This document shows, one piece after another, positions 24,857 through 33,122 of a stretch of 33,198 nucleotides of DNA. Within the stretch, counting starts at the first letter, position 1; every line of letters begins with the position of its first letter. The stretch lies in NCBI RefSeq assembly GCF_006864135.1, contig NZ_SADV01000037.1, forward strand, positions 1 through 33,198, written 5' to 3'. This stretch comes from Lysinibacillus sphaericus. Lineage in GTDB: Bacteria > Bacillota > Bacilli > Bacillales_A > Planococcaceae. The notes beneath the pieces are model-generated. The model ran no database searches and was not told the DNA's origin. It worked only from the letters and a program-made list of their open reading frames with translations. The position numbers and the translations under genes are program-made.

Positions 24857-25198
24857 ATGGATAATCTGAGTGAAATGCTCAAAGGAGTCTTAGAAGGGAT
24901 TGTATTAGAAATCATTAGCCGTGGTGAAATATATGGTTATGAGATTGTCAAATATCTCACGCAGATGGGGTTCGAGGGCATAGCTGAAGGAACTGTATAT
25001 GCGTTACTTATGCGATTGGAAAGAAATCGCCTTGTCAATATTGTCAAAAAGCCATCTGAAATGGGTCCACCAAGGAAATTTTATACGCTTAATGAACAAG
25101 GAAGAGAAAAATTAATATCCTTCTGGGCTAAATGGGATTTTTTAAGTAGTCGTATTGAAATTTTAAGAAATAATGGAGGGAACAAACATGAGCTTTAG
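24857..25198 (+). CDS. PadR-family transcriptional regulator
   Basis: The 113-residue winged-helix repressor has the PadR layout: EGIVLEIISRGEIYGYEIVK, then the recognition helix (EGTVYALLMRLERNRLV) and the wing GPPRKFYTLNEQGREKL. A short C-terminal helix for dimerisation follows. GGGGGTGAG precedes the ATG. Its 3' end overlaps the next gene by 11 bp, so the two are co-transcribed. PadR proteins of this type often control a downstream membrane protein in the same operon and are released by envelope or antibiotic stress; the actual signal here is unknown. The promoter region has repeated TACTTAG boxes. Confidence 0.9.
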   Translation: MDNLSEMLKGVLEGIVLEIISRGEIYGYEIVKYLTQMGFEGIAEGTVYALLMRLERNRLVNIVKKPSEMGPPRKFYTLNEQGREKLISFWAKWDFLSSRIEILRNNGGNKHEL

Positions 25199-25760
25199 TC
25201 GTGAAATTCAGGAGAGAATTAATCGTTTTACGAAAGAACAATCCCAGAATTATTTGCAGGACGCTGAGATGACTTATATAGAAAAGCTGCGCAAGAAAAG
25301 TGGGCAAACTAAACGGAAAATTGACAAGCAATTGTCGAAGTTTAAAGGGCGTTCCGATCAGGGGCGAGAAGCACAAGATGACATGATACTCTATATGAGC
25401 GATTATATGAATGATTTAATGTCACAAGGTTTAACGGAGCAAGAAGCTTTTAATAAGGCTAGCGAGGAATTGCAATTCGCCAGTAATTCTGAGCAATCTG
25501 AGGATTTAAATGAACGCTTTCAGCAGTATTACGAAAATCGTGATCCCGCAGATTATGAGGCAATCGGACTGTTTTATGGTGGCTTTCTATTTTTAGGATT
25601 AGGTATTGGCGGACTAAGCGGTTTTCTATCTGGCGGTGGATATGAAGCTTTTGTTGATAGAGGCTGGATTAACACGGCAATTGGCGCTGGTGTTGGCATT
25701 ATCATTGGTATCGGACTCGGGCAAATTACCAATGCTATTATTGCGTTGAAAAAGAAGTAG
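25188..25760 (+). CDS. Membrane protein of the PadR-HAAS (DUF1700-like) type
   Basis: The 190-residue protein starts at 25188, where GGAGGG lies 8 bases upstream; the earlier ATG five codons before has no such site. The N-terminal soluble part is highly charged, and LMSQGLTEQEAFNKASEEL resembles the HAAS signalling module found beside PadR regulators. Two glycine-rich membrane helices follow, at about 125-150 (GLFYGGFLFLGLGIGGLSGF) and 160-185 (TAIGAGVGIIIGIGLGQITN), with a short KKK tail inside. It is probably a membrane sensor or a target of the PadR protein. No enzyme motif is visible, and the family call is tentative. Confidence 0.7.
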   Translation: MSFSREIQERINRFTKEQSQNYLQDAEMTYIEKLRKKSGQTKRKIDKQLSKFKGRSDQGREAQDDMILYMSDYMNDLMSQGLTEQEAFNKASEELQFASNSEQSEDLNERFQQYYENRDPADYEAIGLFYGGFLFLGLGIGGLSGFLSGGGYEAFVDRGWINTAIGAGVGIIIGIGLGQITNAIIALKKK

Positions 25761-25776
25761 GGCTGTTTTAATTAGA

Positions 25777-26014
25777 ATAACTATGCATCGGCATAATTGC
25801 GCCGGAATCGGGATTGTGCTTATGCTCGCAAATGTTTTTGTGCGAAAGCGTAGCGGCAGCGGCACCTATGCAGGTCAGTTAGCTGTTATCGCATGGATGC
25901 GATAATTTTAGGCTAGCATCCTTTATTAACTCCTTTTCCGATTTTCGTGACATCCACCGGAGGGCTTTAACTTCTTTTACGGATGCTTGGACACTCGCTG
26001 AAAGAAGTTAAAAC
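25777..26014 (+). repeat. Dispersed intergenic repeat, copy E (longest)
   Basis: It holds CTATGCATCGGCATAATTGC, then GCCGGAATCGG, GCGAAAGCGTAGCGGCAGCG, TCCACCGGAGGGC and finally GAAAGAAGTTAAAAC. The start and end match copy B, which suggests that B lost the middle. It fills the gap between the PadR operon and the PfpI gene; no ORF of note lies in it. Confidence 0.6.
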
Positions 26015-26016
26015 AT

Positions 26017-26047
26017 AAAAGGCACAGGCAAACTACTTGTGCCTTTT
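26017..26047. terminator. Terminator of the PfpI-type gene
   Basis: AAAAGGCACA (26017-26026) and TGTGCCTTTT (26038-26047) form a perfect 10-bp arm pair. It works on both strands. Confidence 0.75.
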
Positions 26048-26051
26048 AAGC

Positions 26052-26573
26052 TTAGCCTTCGTTACTCTCCAATAATTTTACAATTTCTCGATTAAATGCT
26101 GGTAGATCCTCCGGTGTGCGGCTTGTTACCAATTGCTTTTGGCAAACAAACACTTCCTCGTCATGAAATATCGCACCTGCATTTTCTAAATCTACACGAA
26201 TCGATTTGTAGCCAGTTGCGTCACGACCATTTAATGTTTTTGCCGTAACGAGTAATTGAGGTCCATGACAAATAGCAAAGGTCGGCTTCATCTCATCCAT
26301 AAATTCTTTGACAAATGCCACAACACGATCATCTACACGTAGTATATCAGGAGAAAAACCGCCTGGGATGAATAATGCATCAAATTCAGAAGCATTTACC
26401 TCATCGATATCTTTATCGATTTTTACTTTCTCTCCATTCTTACCTTCTACTTCAATGCCTGCCGTCGTATCAATCGTTATTAGTTCATGACCTGCCGCTT
26501 CTAATGCTCCTTTAGGACTTGTATACTCAGCGTCCTCAAACATATTGGTAATCACTGTAGCAATTTTAGCCAT
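26052..26573 (-). CDS. DJ-1/PfpI family protein (type 1 glutamine amidotransferase-like)
   Basis: The 173-residue cytoplasmic protein has the PfpI fold: KIATVITNMFEDAEYTSP, DALFIPGGFSPD and the nucleophile elbow TFAICHGPQLL with C102 and H103. It is close to the general-stress protein 18 group (YraA/YfkM) of Bacillus, which is linked to repair or removal of glycated or damaged proteins. An upstream frame extension of 21 codons exists, but the ATG at 26573 has AAGGAGTG 10 bases before it and starts at the normal family N-terminus. It stands alone between two terminators. Confidence 0.88.
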   Translation of the reverse strand: MAKIATVITNMFEDAEYTSPKGALEAAGHELITIDTTAGIEVEGKNGEKVKIDKDIDEVNASEFDALFIPGGFSPDILRVDDRVVAFVKEFMDEMKPTFAICHGPQLLVTAKTLNGRDATGYKSIRVDLENAGAIFHDEEVFVCQKQLVTSRTPEDLPAFNREIVKLLESNEG

Positions 26574-26679
26574 TGCAATATAACACTCCTTGTTATTGTG
26601 ACTCTGTACTACTGTTCCCATTCTTTTCGAAAGCATTCATTTTTTGTTCAATCCTTCAATTTCATTTGTAAGGAACAAA

Positions 26680-26718
26680 AAAATAAAAACTCGACCTCCT
26701 ATCAAAGGAAATCGAGTT
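26680..26718 (-). terminator. glmM terminator
   Basis: The minus strand has AACTCGA (26712-26718) paired with TCGAGTT (26688-26694), then TTTATTTTTTT. Confidence 0.75.
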
Positions 26719-26726
26719 CATACTAT

Positions 26727-28079
26727 TTATTCAGTTAAGCCCATTTCTGCACGGACAACATCTGCTATACGCTCTACGTAACGCTCACAGTCTTCTTCTG
26801 TAGCCGCTTCCACCATTACTCGTACAAGTGGCTCAGTACCAGAAGGACGCACTAACACGCGACCGTTACCAGCCATATCTGCTTCTACTTCAGCAATCAC
26901 TGCAGCAACTTTTGCATTTTCTGTCACAGCATGCTTGTCTGTTACACGTACGTTGACTAAACGCTGCGGGAAAATTTTCATTTCAGAAGCAAGCTCTGAT
27001 AGTTTTTTACCTGTAGCCTTCATAATGTTAACAAGCTGAATACCTGTTAATAAGCCATCTCCAGTTGTGTTAAAGTCTAGGAAAACAATATGACCAGATT
27101 GCTCGCCACCAAGATTATAATCATTAGCACGCATTTCTTCCACAACGTAACGATCACCTACAGCTGTTTGTACACTATGCATATCGTTATCTTCAACAGC
27201 TTTGTAGAAGCCCATGTTACTCATAACCGTCGAAACGATTGTTTGCTTTTTCAAGCGACCAACTGTATTTAAATGCTTACCAATGATGAACATAATTTGA
27301 TCACCATCAACAATTTTACCGTTTTCATCTACTGCGATTAAACGGTCACCATCGCCATCGAATGCTAAACCAACATCAGCACCCTTTTCTGTGACAAATT
27401 TAGCTAATCCATCTGGATGTGTTGAACCGACACCGTCATTAATATTTAAGCCTGTTGGTGAGGCACCCATCGTTGAGATATCCGCTTCTAAATCTGCAAA
27501 TAGGTGTGTAGCTAGCGAAGACGTAGCGCCATGCGCACAATCTAATGCTACGTGGATGCCTTCAAATTCTTCAGCCACTGTTTGTTTTAAGTATTGAATA
27601 TATTTTTGTCCACCCTCGAAGTAGTCGCTTACAGAACCTAAATCTGCCCCTATTGGACGTGGTAAAGTATCATCTTGAGCATCTAATATTGCTTCGATTT
27701 CAGCTTCTTGCGCGTCCGTTAGCTTAAAGCCATCAGGACCGAAAAATTTAATACCATTGTCAGCTACTGGGTTATGTGAAGCTGAAATCATAACGCCTGC
27801 ATTTGCGCTCATCATTCGAGTAAGATAGGCCACACCTGGTGTCGAAATAACACCAAGACGCATTACCTCTACGCCGATTGATAAAAGACCAGCTACAAGT
27901 GCACCTTCAAGCATTTCACCTGAAATACGTGTGTCACGACCGATTAAAACCTTTGGACGGTCAGTTGCATCCTTCGTTAAAACGTAACCACCTACACGGC
28001 CAAGTTTAAATGCAAACTCCGGTGTTAATTCACTATTCGCGACGCCACGGACGCCATCTGTTCCAAAATATTTACCCAT
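26727..28079 (-). CDS. glmM: Phosphoglucosamine mutase GlmM
   Basis: GlmM converts glucosamine-6-P to glucosamine-1-P on the way to UDP-GlcNAc. The 450-residue protein starts [18 protein letters not shown], the standard N-terminus; a seven-codon upstream extension lacks a ribosome site. The phosphoserine loop [12 protein letters not shown] has S101, the metal loop is DGDGDR, the sugar loop is GGEQSGH, and the phosphate loop [11 protein letters not shown] lies near the end. It follows cdaA and cdaR, as in B. subtilis. In that group CdaA and GlmM interact, and GlmM restrains c-di-AMP synthesis. A strong hairpin (28206-28260) separates it from cdaR. Confidence 0.97.
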   Translation of the reverse strand: MGKYFGTDGVRGVANSELTPEFAFKLGRVGGYVLTKDATDRPKVLIGRDTRISGEMLEGALVAGLLSIGVEVMRLGVISTPGVAYLTRMMSANAGVMISASHNPVADNGIKFFGPDGFKLTDAQEAEIEAILDAQDDTLPRPIGADLGSVSDYFEGGQKYIQYLKQTVAEEFEGIHVALDCAHGATSSLATHLFADLEADISTMGASPTGLNINDGVGSTHPDGLAKFVTEKGADVGLAFDGDGDRLIAVDENGKIVDGDQIMFIIGKHLNTVGRLKKQTIVSTVMSNMGFYKAVEDNDMHSVQTAVGDRYVVEEMRANDYNLGGEQSGHIVFLDFNTTGDGLLTGIQLVNIMKATGKKLSELASEMKIFPQRLVNVRVTDKHAVTENAKVAAVIAEVEADMAGNGRVLVRPSGTEPLVRVMVEAATEEDCERYVERIADVVRAEMGLTE

Positions 28080-28205
28080 TTTAATTATTCTCTCCTTCAA
28101 TGCAAGACGGCGGTCATGCTTGTCTATGCTGACAACTAGAACACTCGTCTGCTTACTTTTGGAAAAGTCTATTTTCGTTCATTCACTGGTAACTATTAAT
28201 TATGC

Positions 28206-28260
28206 CCCTATGTAATTTATCTGGGCTTGTTAATAAGCACAGATAAATTTTAGCATAGGG
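28206..28260. repeat. Long imperfect hairpin in the cdaR-glmM gap
   Basis: CCCTATG (28206-28212) pairs with CATAGGG (28254-28260), AATTTATCTG with CAGATAAATT, and GCTT with AAGC, in nested order around GTTAAT. There is no T-tract on either side, so it is not a plain terminator. It could be an RNA processing or stability element, or a small palindromic repeat. The rest of 28080-28364 holds no gene. Confidence 0.6.
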
Positions 28261-28364
28261 TATTTTGATTTTAGCCTAAGTAACTTCTTCTCGTTAAAGA
28301 ATACCTTTACCGATAGAGAACGAAATCTCTACTGAATCAAAATAAAATTATAGTCAGTTATTGT

Positions 28365-29450
28365 TTAAGAATCAATATCTTCTTCTGTTTTATCAGTAGG
28401 CGGCGGCGTGTTGTTATCAGAAGGAGTGCTAGTCTCCTCTGAAGGTGGCGAAGGAGTAGGTGTAGGAGCAGGAGGGTTAGTAGTTGTTGTCGTTGTTGTT
28501 TTTTCCTGCTCTACCTTCGTAATATCTGCCTTCACTTTAATTTTTGGGTCAGATATTTTTGTCACACCTTCTGGCAATTTCATTTCAAATTCATAAGTTT
28601 TTGATTCTGTAATTTTTGATAAATCAACCTCTAATGGTATTGCAGTTAAAGTATCTATCATAGATTTTCTACCGTATACTCTCACCTTTGTAGGACTAAT
28701 TGTTAATTGGTTGACGGTAATACCATTCTCTGCTTTTCCTATTTCCTTCAGCACAACAGGCAACTCTCTACTGTAAGCCCCAATATCTACTTCTACCTTC
28801 ACAGTTCCTGGTTCAATCGTCACGTCTAACTTATTTAAATCACGATCTAGTACTTTAACTGCCGCTACTTGTGAGAACGGTTCTTTCAAGCCTTGTTCAC
28901 CCGTTACAGTAGCTTTTACATAGCTAATATTTTCAATTGCACTTTTGGCACCTGTAATATACACCGTAGCTGGATTAGCAATCATGCCATTTAAAATATA
29001 TCCTTCTTCAAGTAAACGAGTATTTAGCTCAGGGTCAACACGAAACTCTTGTGTGACCTTTTCCTCAATGTTAACCTTTACAATCGCAGGGTCTAATGTA
29101 ACTTGCAACTTCTCCGAAATATTTTCGTATTGTAGCCGAACATTATGCTCACCTATGAGTAATTTACTCAAATCTGCAAATACAGAAAAATCCTTCGACG
29201 CTTGAGCCTGTAAAACGAGTGTCATTGGACCTTTTATCGTAACATCTACTGTCTTTGGTATCCCTGTTACAATGAGGTTCTTATCGTCATAAAAAACATC
29301 TACTGGTACATCTCGGATTACCGCTGTTTGCTCACTCATTATTGTTTTATTTGAAGGAGATAATTCAGCACGAACGGAGAAAAATAACAATAAGGCTAAA
29401 ATTAGCGCAACAATTCGTAACACCCAAGGGCTATCCAACATTTTATCCAT
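28365..29450 (-). CDS. cdaR: CdaA regulatory protein CdaR (YbbR domains)
   Basis: CdaR is membrane-anchored with extracytoplasmic YbbR repeats and modulates the c-di-AMP cyclase CdaA. The 361-residue protein has one N-terminal helix (WVLRIVALILALLLFFSV, about residues 9-26). Three YbbR-like units follow, each with the VxVxG strand pattern (VDVTIKGP; TVYITGAKS; KVRVYGRKS), where B. subtilis CdaR has four. The C-terminus is a low-complexity threonine, proline and serine tail of about 45 residues (TTTTTTTNPPAPTPTP), probably wall-spanning. It overlaps cdaA by 8 bp, so the two are translationally coupled. Confidence 0.93.
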   Translation of the reverse strand: MDKMLDSPWVLRIVALILALLLFFSVRAELSPSNKTIMSEQTAVIRDVPVDVFYDDKNLIVTGIPKTVDVTIKGPMTLVLQAQASKDFSVFADLSKLLIGEHNVRLQYENISEKLQVTLDPAIVKVNIEEKVTQEFRVDPELNTRLLEEGYILNGMIANPATVYITGAKSAIENISYVKATVTGEQGLKEPFSQVAAVKVLDRDLNKLDVTIEPGTVKVEVDIGAYSRELPVVLKEIGKAENGITVNQLTISPTKVRVYGRKSMIDTLTAIPLEVDLSKITESKTYEFEMKLPEGVTKISDPKIKVKADITKVEQEKTTTTTTTNPPAPTPTPSPPSEETSTPSDNNTPPPTDKTEEDIDS

Positions 29451-30279
29451 TCTTTTTCCCCCTCCAAGTTAACTTAGAGGCTGCATTTGATTCCTGTGCT
29501 GATCCGAACCACATTTTACGTAACAGTCCTTCGAATTCTTCTAAAGAAAGATTTCGGTGTAGATTACCATTCAGTGTAATACTAATGGCACCGGTTTCCT
29601 CTGATACGACAATAGTAATGGCATCTGTCACTTCACTTAAGCCAAGTGCAGCACGGTGACGTGTCCCAAGCTCTTTTGAGATAAACGGACTCTCAGAAAG
29701 CGGTAAATAACAAGCCGCTGCCGATATTTTATCTTTTTGCATGATAACCGCTCCATCATGTAGCGGTGTATTAGGTATAAAAATGTTGATCAATAATTCA
29801 GATGAAATCTCAGCATTTAGACCTATACCTGTTTCAATATATTCATTTAGACCAGTTTCTTTTTCAATAGAAATTAACGCCCCTATACGACGCTTGGCCA
29901 TATAACTAACAGATTTCTTCATCGCCTCAATAAGCCTTGTTTGTTCTTCTTCAACTTGACTAATCGAACGTTGGAACAACTTCCCTCTACCAATTTGTTC
30001 AAGACCACGTCTTATTTCAGGTTGGAAAATGATAATAATCGCCAAGAAACCGAATTCGATGACTTGTTTTAACATCCAACCTAACGTTTCTAACCCAAAA
30101 AAGTCTGTAGCAAGGCGCGCAATAATAATGACGAAAATGCCTTTTAATAATTGGACAGCCTTTGTACCTTTAATGAGGGTTAAAATTTTATAAATAACGT
30201 ACCATACGAGCAGTACATCTAATAAGTTAATAACAATATTCACAGGTGTTAAATTAGCGAAATGTTCGATAATTTGCAC
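29443..30279 (-). CDS. cdaA: Diadenylate cyclase CdaA (DacA)
   Basis: CdaA makes c-di-AMP from two ATP at the membrane. I place the start at a GTG (30279) giving a 278-residue protein: GTGGGGG lies before it, and the 26 upstream codons to an ATG include the promoter -10 box and do not resemble the family. Three membrane helices (INLLDVLLVWYVIYKIL; LLKGIFVIIIARLA; VIEFGFLAIIIIF) precede the DAC domain, whose signatures LHDGAVIM and GTRHRAALGLSE are both present. It heads the cdaA-cdaR-glmM operon. Confidence 0.95.
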   Translation of the reverse strand: MQIIEHFANLTPVNIVINLLDVLLVWYVIYKILTLIKGTKAVQLLKGIFVIIIARLATDFFGLETLGWMLKQVIEFGFLAIIIIFQPEIRRGLEQIGRGKLFQRSISQVEEEQTRLIEAMKKSVSYMAKRRIGALISIEKETGLNEYIETGIGLNAEISSELLINIFIPNTPLHDGAVIMQKDKISAAACYLPLSESPFISKELGTRHRAALGLSEVTDAITIVVSEETGAISITLNGNLHRNLSLEEFEGLLRKMWFGSAQESNAASKLTWRGKKNG

Positions 30280-30320
30280 GTGGCATCCCCCACTTTTCAT
30301 TGCGAATCCATACACATATA

Positions 30321-30330
30321 AGTATAGCAC
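30321..30330 (-). promoter_or_regulatory. Extended -10 promoter of cdaA
   Basis: The minus strand reads GTGCTATACT, with TATACT at 30321-30326 and an extended TG motif. The -35 (GTTACA-like) is weak. Confidence 0.5.
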
Positions 30331-30356
30331 ATTCTTATCAAATGTAACTTTTTTCA

Positions 30357-30384
30357 AATAAAAAGTCTACTCAAAAGAGTAGAC
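30357..30384 (-). terminator. sigW-rsiW operon terminator
   Basis: GTCTACTC (30377-30384 on the minus strand) pairs with GAGTAGAC (30365-30372) around TTTT, then TTTTTATTT. Confidence 0.85.
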
Positions 30385-30428
30385 CTTTCAGCCTCTCACG
30401 TGCACTATCTATTAGGACGTATAGAGTG

Positions 30429-31055
30429 TTATTTAGTTGCTTGTTTCTCCTCGAATGTTACAGCAGACTTCACTGAATTTTTAATCGTATACCAAAGCCA
30501 TTCGAATACTTCGTCAATTTCTTCTATTTTTCCCGAAACAACTGCCGAAGATGCCATATACTGCCCGTTAATAACAGTGACATTGCCATCCACTTCACCC
30601 TCAACAATTAAATCACCATTTTTAACAATAATGTCGCCTTTTACAACTTCACCCTTCGGCACAATAACCGTTTGACCTTCAACAACTAGGTTTGGCTGTT
30701 TAGTCACGGAGAACTGTCGGTCATCCATAAAACTACCTAGTAAAGTTGCACTCATGAATAAACAAAAAACTGCTGCTGCCACAAAGAGTGGATGCCGACG
30801 AATCCACTTTTGCATCCCTACACGACTTTTGGGTTTCGGTAAACGAGCCATCACGGCTTCTTCAAAATGCGGAGGTGATGTAATGTGGGAAGCGCTCTTC
30901 ACAAAGGCGATTGTTTCACTTAATTCCTGCATCAACTGTTTACAATCACTGCATGTATGCAAATGTCGTTTTAACTCTTGCTCATGCTCACGACTAATGT
31001 CACCATCTAAATAATCATGGATATAGTCTATTATATGCTCTGGACAAGTATTCAT
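30429..31055 (-). CDS. rsiW: Anti-sigma-W factor RsiW
   Basis: RsiW is a single-pass membrane protein that holds SigW until stress triggers regulated proteolysis (PrsW, then RasP in B. subtilis). The 208-residue protein has the zinc anti-sigma signature HLHTCSDC (H31, C35, C38) in its cytoplasmic domain. A membrane helix lies at about 88-108 (HPLFVAAAVFCLFMSATLLG). The outer domain (VVKGDIIVKNGDLIVEGEVD) reads like a short bactofilin-type beta-helix. AGGAGGGG precedes the ATG. It follows sigW by 13 bp in the same operon. Confidence 0.93.
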   Translation of the reverse strand: MNTCPEHIIDYIHDYLDGDISREHEQELKRHLHTCSDCKQLMQELSETIAFVKSASHITSPPHFEEAVMARLPKPKSRVGMQKWIRRHPLFVAAAVFCLFMSATLLGSFMDDRQFSVTKQPNLVVEGQTVIVPKGEVVKGDIIVKNGDLIVEGEVDGNVTVINGQYMASSAVVSGKIEEIDEVFEWLWYTIKNSVKSAVTFEEKQATK

Positions 31056-31068
31056 GACGCTTCCCCTC

Positions 31069-31632
31069 CTACAGATTGTTTAATTGCTTTCGTAACGCTT
31101 CACGTCCGCGGTGAATCCTCGTTTTCACCGTTCCAAGAGGCATATCTAATATCTCGCTAATTTCCTGTAATGATAATTCTTCAATATATTTTAATACTAT
31201 AACTGAACGGTATTTATCAGGCAAACGTCCAATTTCATATTGAATGCGATCTTGCAGTTCCATTTGCTCTATCTGTTCTTCAGGTAGCTGGTCATCTGCT
31301 GCGATCTGCGAATACATATCAAGTCCTTCTGTACCAGCTACTTCTGCATCTAAATAGTAATCCGGCTTTTTCTTCCGGATACGGTCTATACAAAGGTTTG
31401 TCGCTATACGATAAAGCCACGTCGCAAATTTTCTTTTCTGATCAAAAGTATGCAAGTTCATATAGGCACGAACAAAAGCTTCTTGTGCAATGTCCTCAGA
31501 TTCTTGCTTGTTCCCTAACATCCTATAGCATACTTGGTACAGTTTGTGCTGATAGAGACTCACAATATCTGCAAATGCGTTTTGATCACCTTTAAGCACT
31601 TGTTTAATTTTCTTGTTTACTAACGCATCCAT
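31069..31632 (-). CDS. sigW: ECF RNA polymerase sigma factor SigW
   Basis: SigW directs the envelope-stress and antimicrobial-peptide regulon. The 187-residue protein has sigma region 2 (NKQESEDIAQEAFVRAYMNL; FATWLYRIATNLCIDRIRKK), a spacer, and region 4 (LPDKYRSVIVLKYIEELSLQ; DMPLGTVKTRIHRGREALRK). It lacks regions 1 and 3, as ECF factors do. The gene is followed by rsiW and preceded by a promoter that fits SigW's own consensus (31669-31697), so it is autoregulated. Confidence 0.96.
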   Translation of the reverse strand: MDALVNKKIKQVLKGDQNAFADIVSLYQHKLYQVCYRMLGNKQESEDIAQEAFVRAYMNLHTFDQKRKFATWLYRIATNLCIDRIRKKKPDYYLDAEVAGTEGLDMYSQIAADDQLPEEQIEQMELQDRIQYEIGRLPDKYRSVIVLKYIEELSLQEISEILDMPLGTVKTRIHRGREALRKQLNNL

Positions 31633-31668
31633 TGTGTTAATTTCTCCACCTTTACAACTGTCTTATAC

Positions 31669-31697
31669 TATACGGCCTATCGATAAGAAAAGTTTCG
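31669..31697 (-). promoter_or_regulatory. SigW-dependent autoregulatory promoter
   Basis: The minus strand has CGAAAC (31692-31697), 17 bp, CGTATA (31669-31674), near the known TGAAAC-N16/17-CGTA consensus of SigW promoters. Confidence 0.75.
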
Positions 31698-31765
31698 TTT
31701 TATTATTAATTATAGCAAAAGATTTTTATACATTGTGGCAATAGGCAATTTTTTGTTAAATTTCT

Positions 31766-32671
31766 TTAAACTAGAGTTTCGCCAAATAAAGAGCCCATTA
31801 ATGCTACTGCAACATCGGCAGTTCTATTCTTCTCATCTAAAATCGGATTAACTTCAACGAATTCAGCAGATGTTAGCATACCTGATTCCTGAAGCATTTC
31901 CATTGCCAAATGGCTTTCTCGATATGTAATACCACCAGGTACAGGTGTCCCAACCCCTGGCGTATAAAGTGGATCTAAACCGTCTAAATCAAGTGATAAA
32001 TGCAAACCATCTACATTGCGCTCCCTTAAATAACCTAGAGCATCTTCCATTACACGCGTCATTCCAAGACGATCTACCTCATGCATTGTATATACTTTGA
32101 TTCCTTGCTGGCTAATTAATTCACGTTCTCCTGGATCTACAGAACGCGCTCCTATAATAATAACGTTTTCAGGTTTAATTTTCGGTATATTATTACGAAT
32201 TTTCACTAACCGTTCATGACCAAGTCCAATGCTTACAGCTAATGGCATACCATGTATATTACCAGACGGCGTCGTTTCAGGTGTGTTTAAGTCAGCATGC
32301 GCATCAAACCAAATAACGCCTAAATTTTTATAATGCTCACCTAGCCCTGCAAGAGTACCAATAGCAATACTATGGTCGCCACCAAGTACAAGTGGAAACT
32401 CCTTTTGTTCAATTGCTTCATTTACACTTTTCGCCAAAGATGTACTTACATCGATAACTTCCTCTAAATTAAGTAGCTGTTTATCAACAATAGTGCCTTC
32501 TTGTTTTTGACTAACACGTATATCCCCTTGATCATATACTACATGCCCTATTGCCTCCAAGCGCTCTACAACGCCTGCATAACGAATAGCACTCGGCCCC
32601 ATATCTACCCCTCTGCGAGTTTGCCCATAATCTGTTGGTACACCAATAATAGAAACATTTAGTTTATTCAT
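31766..32671 (-). CDS. rocF: Arginase RocF
   Basis: Arginase hydrolyses arginine to ornithine and urea, the entry step of arginine catabolism. The 301-residue protein is a full ureohydrolase. The manganese ligands lie in GGDHS (H100), DAHAD (D123, H125, D127) and DLDGLDP (D228, D230 by count). The arginine-carboxylate loop is near TPSGNIHGMPL. The N-terminal SIIGVPTDYGQTRRGVDMGP is typical. AAAGGGGGT lies before the ATG. A candidate ARG box (32745-32758) sits 75-90 bp upstream, which fits control by AhrC/ArgR. Confidence 0.95.
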   Translation of the reverse strand: MNKLNVSIIGVPTDYGQTRRGVDMGPSAIRYAGVVERLEAIGHVVYDQGDIRVSQKQEGTIVDKQLLNLEEVIDVSTSLAKSVNEAIEQKEFPLVLGGDHSIAIGTLAGLGEHYKNLGVIWFDAHADLNTPETTPSGNIHGMPLAVSIGLGHERLVKIRNNIPKIKPENVIIIGARSVDPGERELISQQGIKVYTMHEVDRLGMTRVMEDALGYLRERNVDGLHLSLDLDGLDPLYTPGVGTPVPGGITYRESHLAMEMLQESGMLTSAEFVEVNPILDEKNRTADVAVALMGSLFGETLV

Positions 32672-32744
32672 TTTTTCATACCCCCTTTAGATTGTAAGAC
32701 TATTGTAAAGCCTGCATCCTTCTTGGCTCAACCTCGCAATTTTA

Positions 32745-32758
32745 TGAATATTTATGCA
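32745..32758. promoter_or_regulatory. Candidate ARG box (AhrC/ArgR site) upstream of rocF
   Basis: TGAATATTTATGCA differs from the ARG-box half consensus TGAATAWWWATTCA at one position. It lies upstream of arginase, a known type of target for this regulator. Confidence 0.5.
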
Positions 32759-32772
32759 ATTTAAAAGAGCAT

Positions 32773-32804
32773 AAAAAAATCTCCTGCTGTTTTCAGCAAG
32801 AGAT
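32773..32804 (-). terminator. tRNA operon terminator
   Basis: On the minus strand ATCTCTTGCTG pairs with CAGCAGGAGAT (one mismatch) around AAAA, followed by seven T residues. Confidence 0.85.
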
Positions 32805-32846
32805 TAGTATCTGTAGTTAATGTTACACTTTTTTTAGTTATAAAAG

Positions 32847-32919
32847 TGAGCCATGAAGGACTCGAACCTTCGACCCTCTGATTAAAAGTCAGATGCTCTA
32901 CCAACTGAGCTAATGGCTC
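32847..32919 (-). tRNA. tRNA-Lys (anticodon TTT)
   Basis: The minus strand gives the cloverleaf starting GAGCCATTAGCTCAGTTGG, with anticodon stem-loop CTGACTTTTAATCAG, T-arm GGTTCGAGTCC and acceptor GGCTC. CCA is not encoded. It is the last gene of a leftward tRNA cluster. Confidence 0.96.
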
Positions 32920-32933
32920 AAAAAAAATAAATA

Positions 32934-33008
32934 TGGCTGGGGTACTAGGATTCGAACCTAGGCATGACGGAATCAAAATCCGTTGCCTTACCGCTTGGCT
33001 ATACCCCA
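32934..33008 (-). tRNA. tRNA-Gln (anticodon TTG)
   Basis: The cloverleaf starts TGGGGTATAGCCAAGCGG, has anticodon arm CGGATTTTGATTCCG and T-arm GGTTCGAATCC, and ends ACCCCAGCCA, so CCA is encoded. Confidence 0.96.
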
Positions 33009-33024
33009 ATCATTTATAAAAAAC

Positions 33025-33108
33025 TGGTGGAGGGGGACGGATTCGAACCGCCGAACCCTAAGGAGCGGATTTACAGTCCGCCGCGTTTAGCCACTTCGCT
33101 ACCCCTCC
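33025..33108 (-). tRNA. tRNA-Tyr (anticodon GTA)
   Basis: Class II tRNA with a long variable arm. It starts GGAGGGGTAGCGAAGTGG, has anticodon arm GCGGACTGTAAATCCGC and ends with encoded CCA. Confidence 0.96.
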
Positions 33109-33122
33109 GAAATAACACATTA

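Noticed and set aside
30280..30357. 26-codon extension upstream of CdaA
   Set aside because: It covers the likely promoter -10 box and does not resemble the family; the GTG at 30279 with GGGGG before it fits better.
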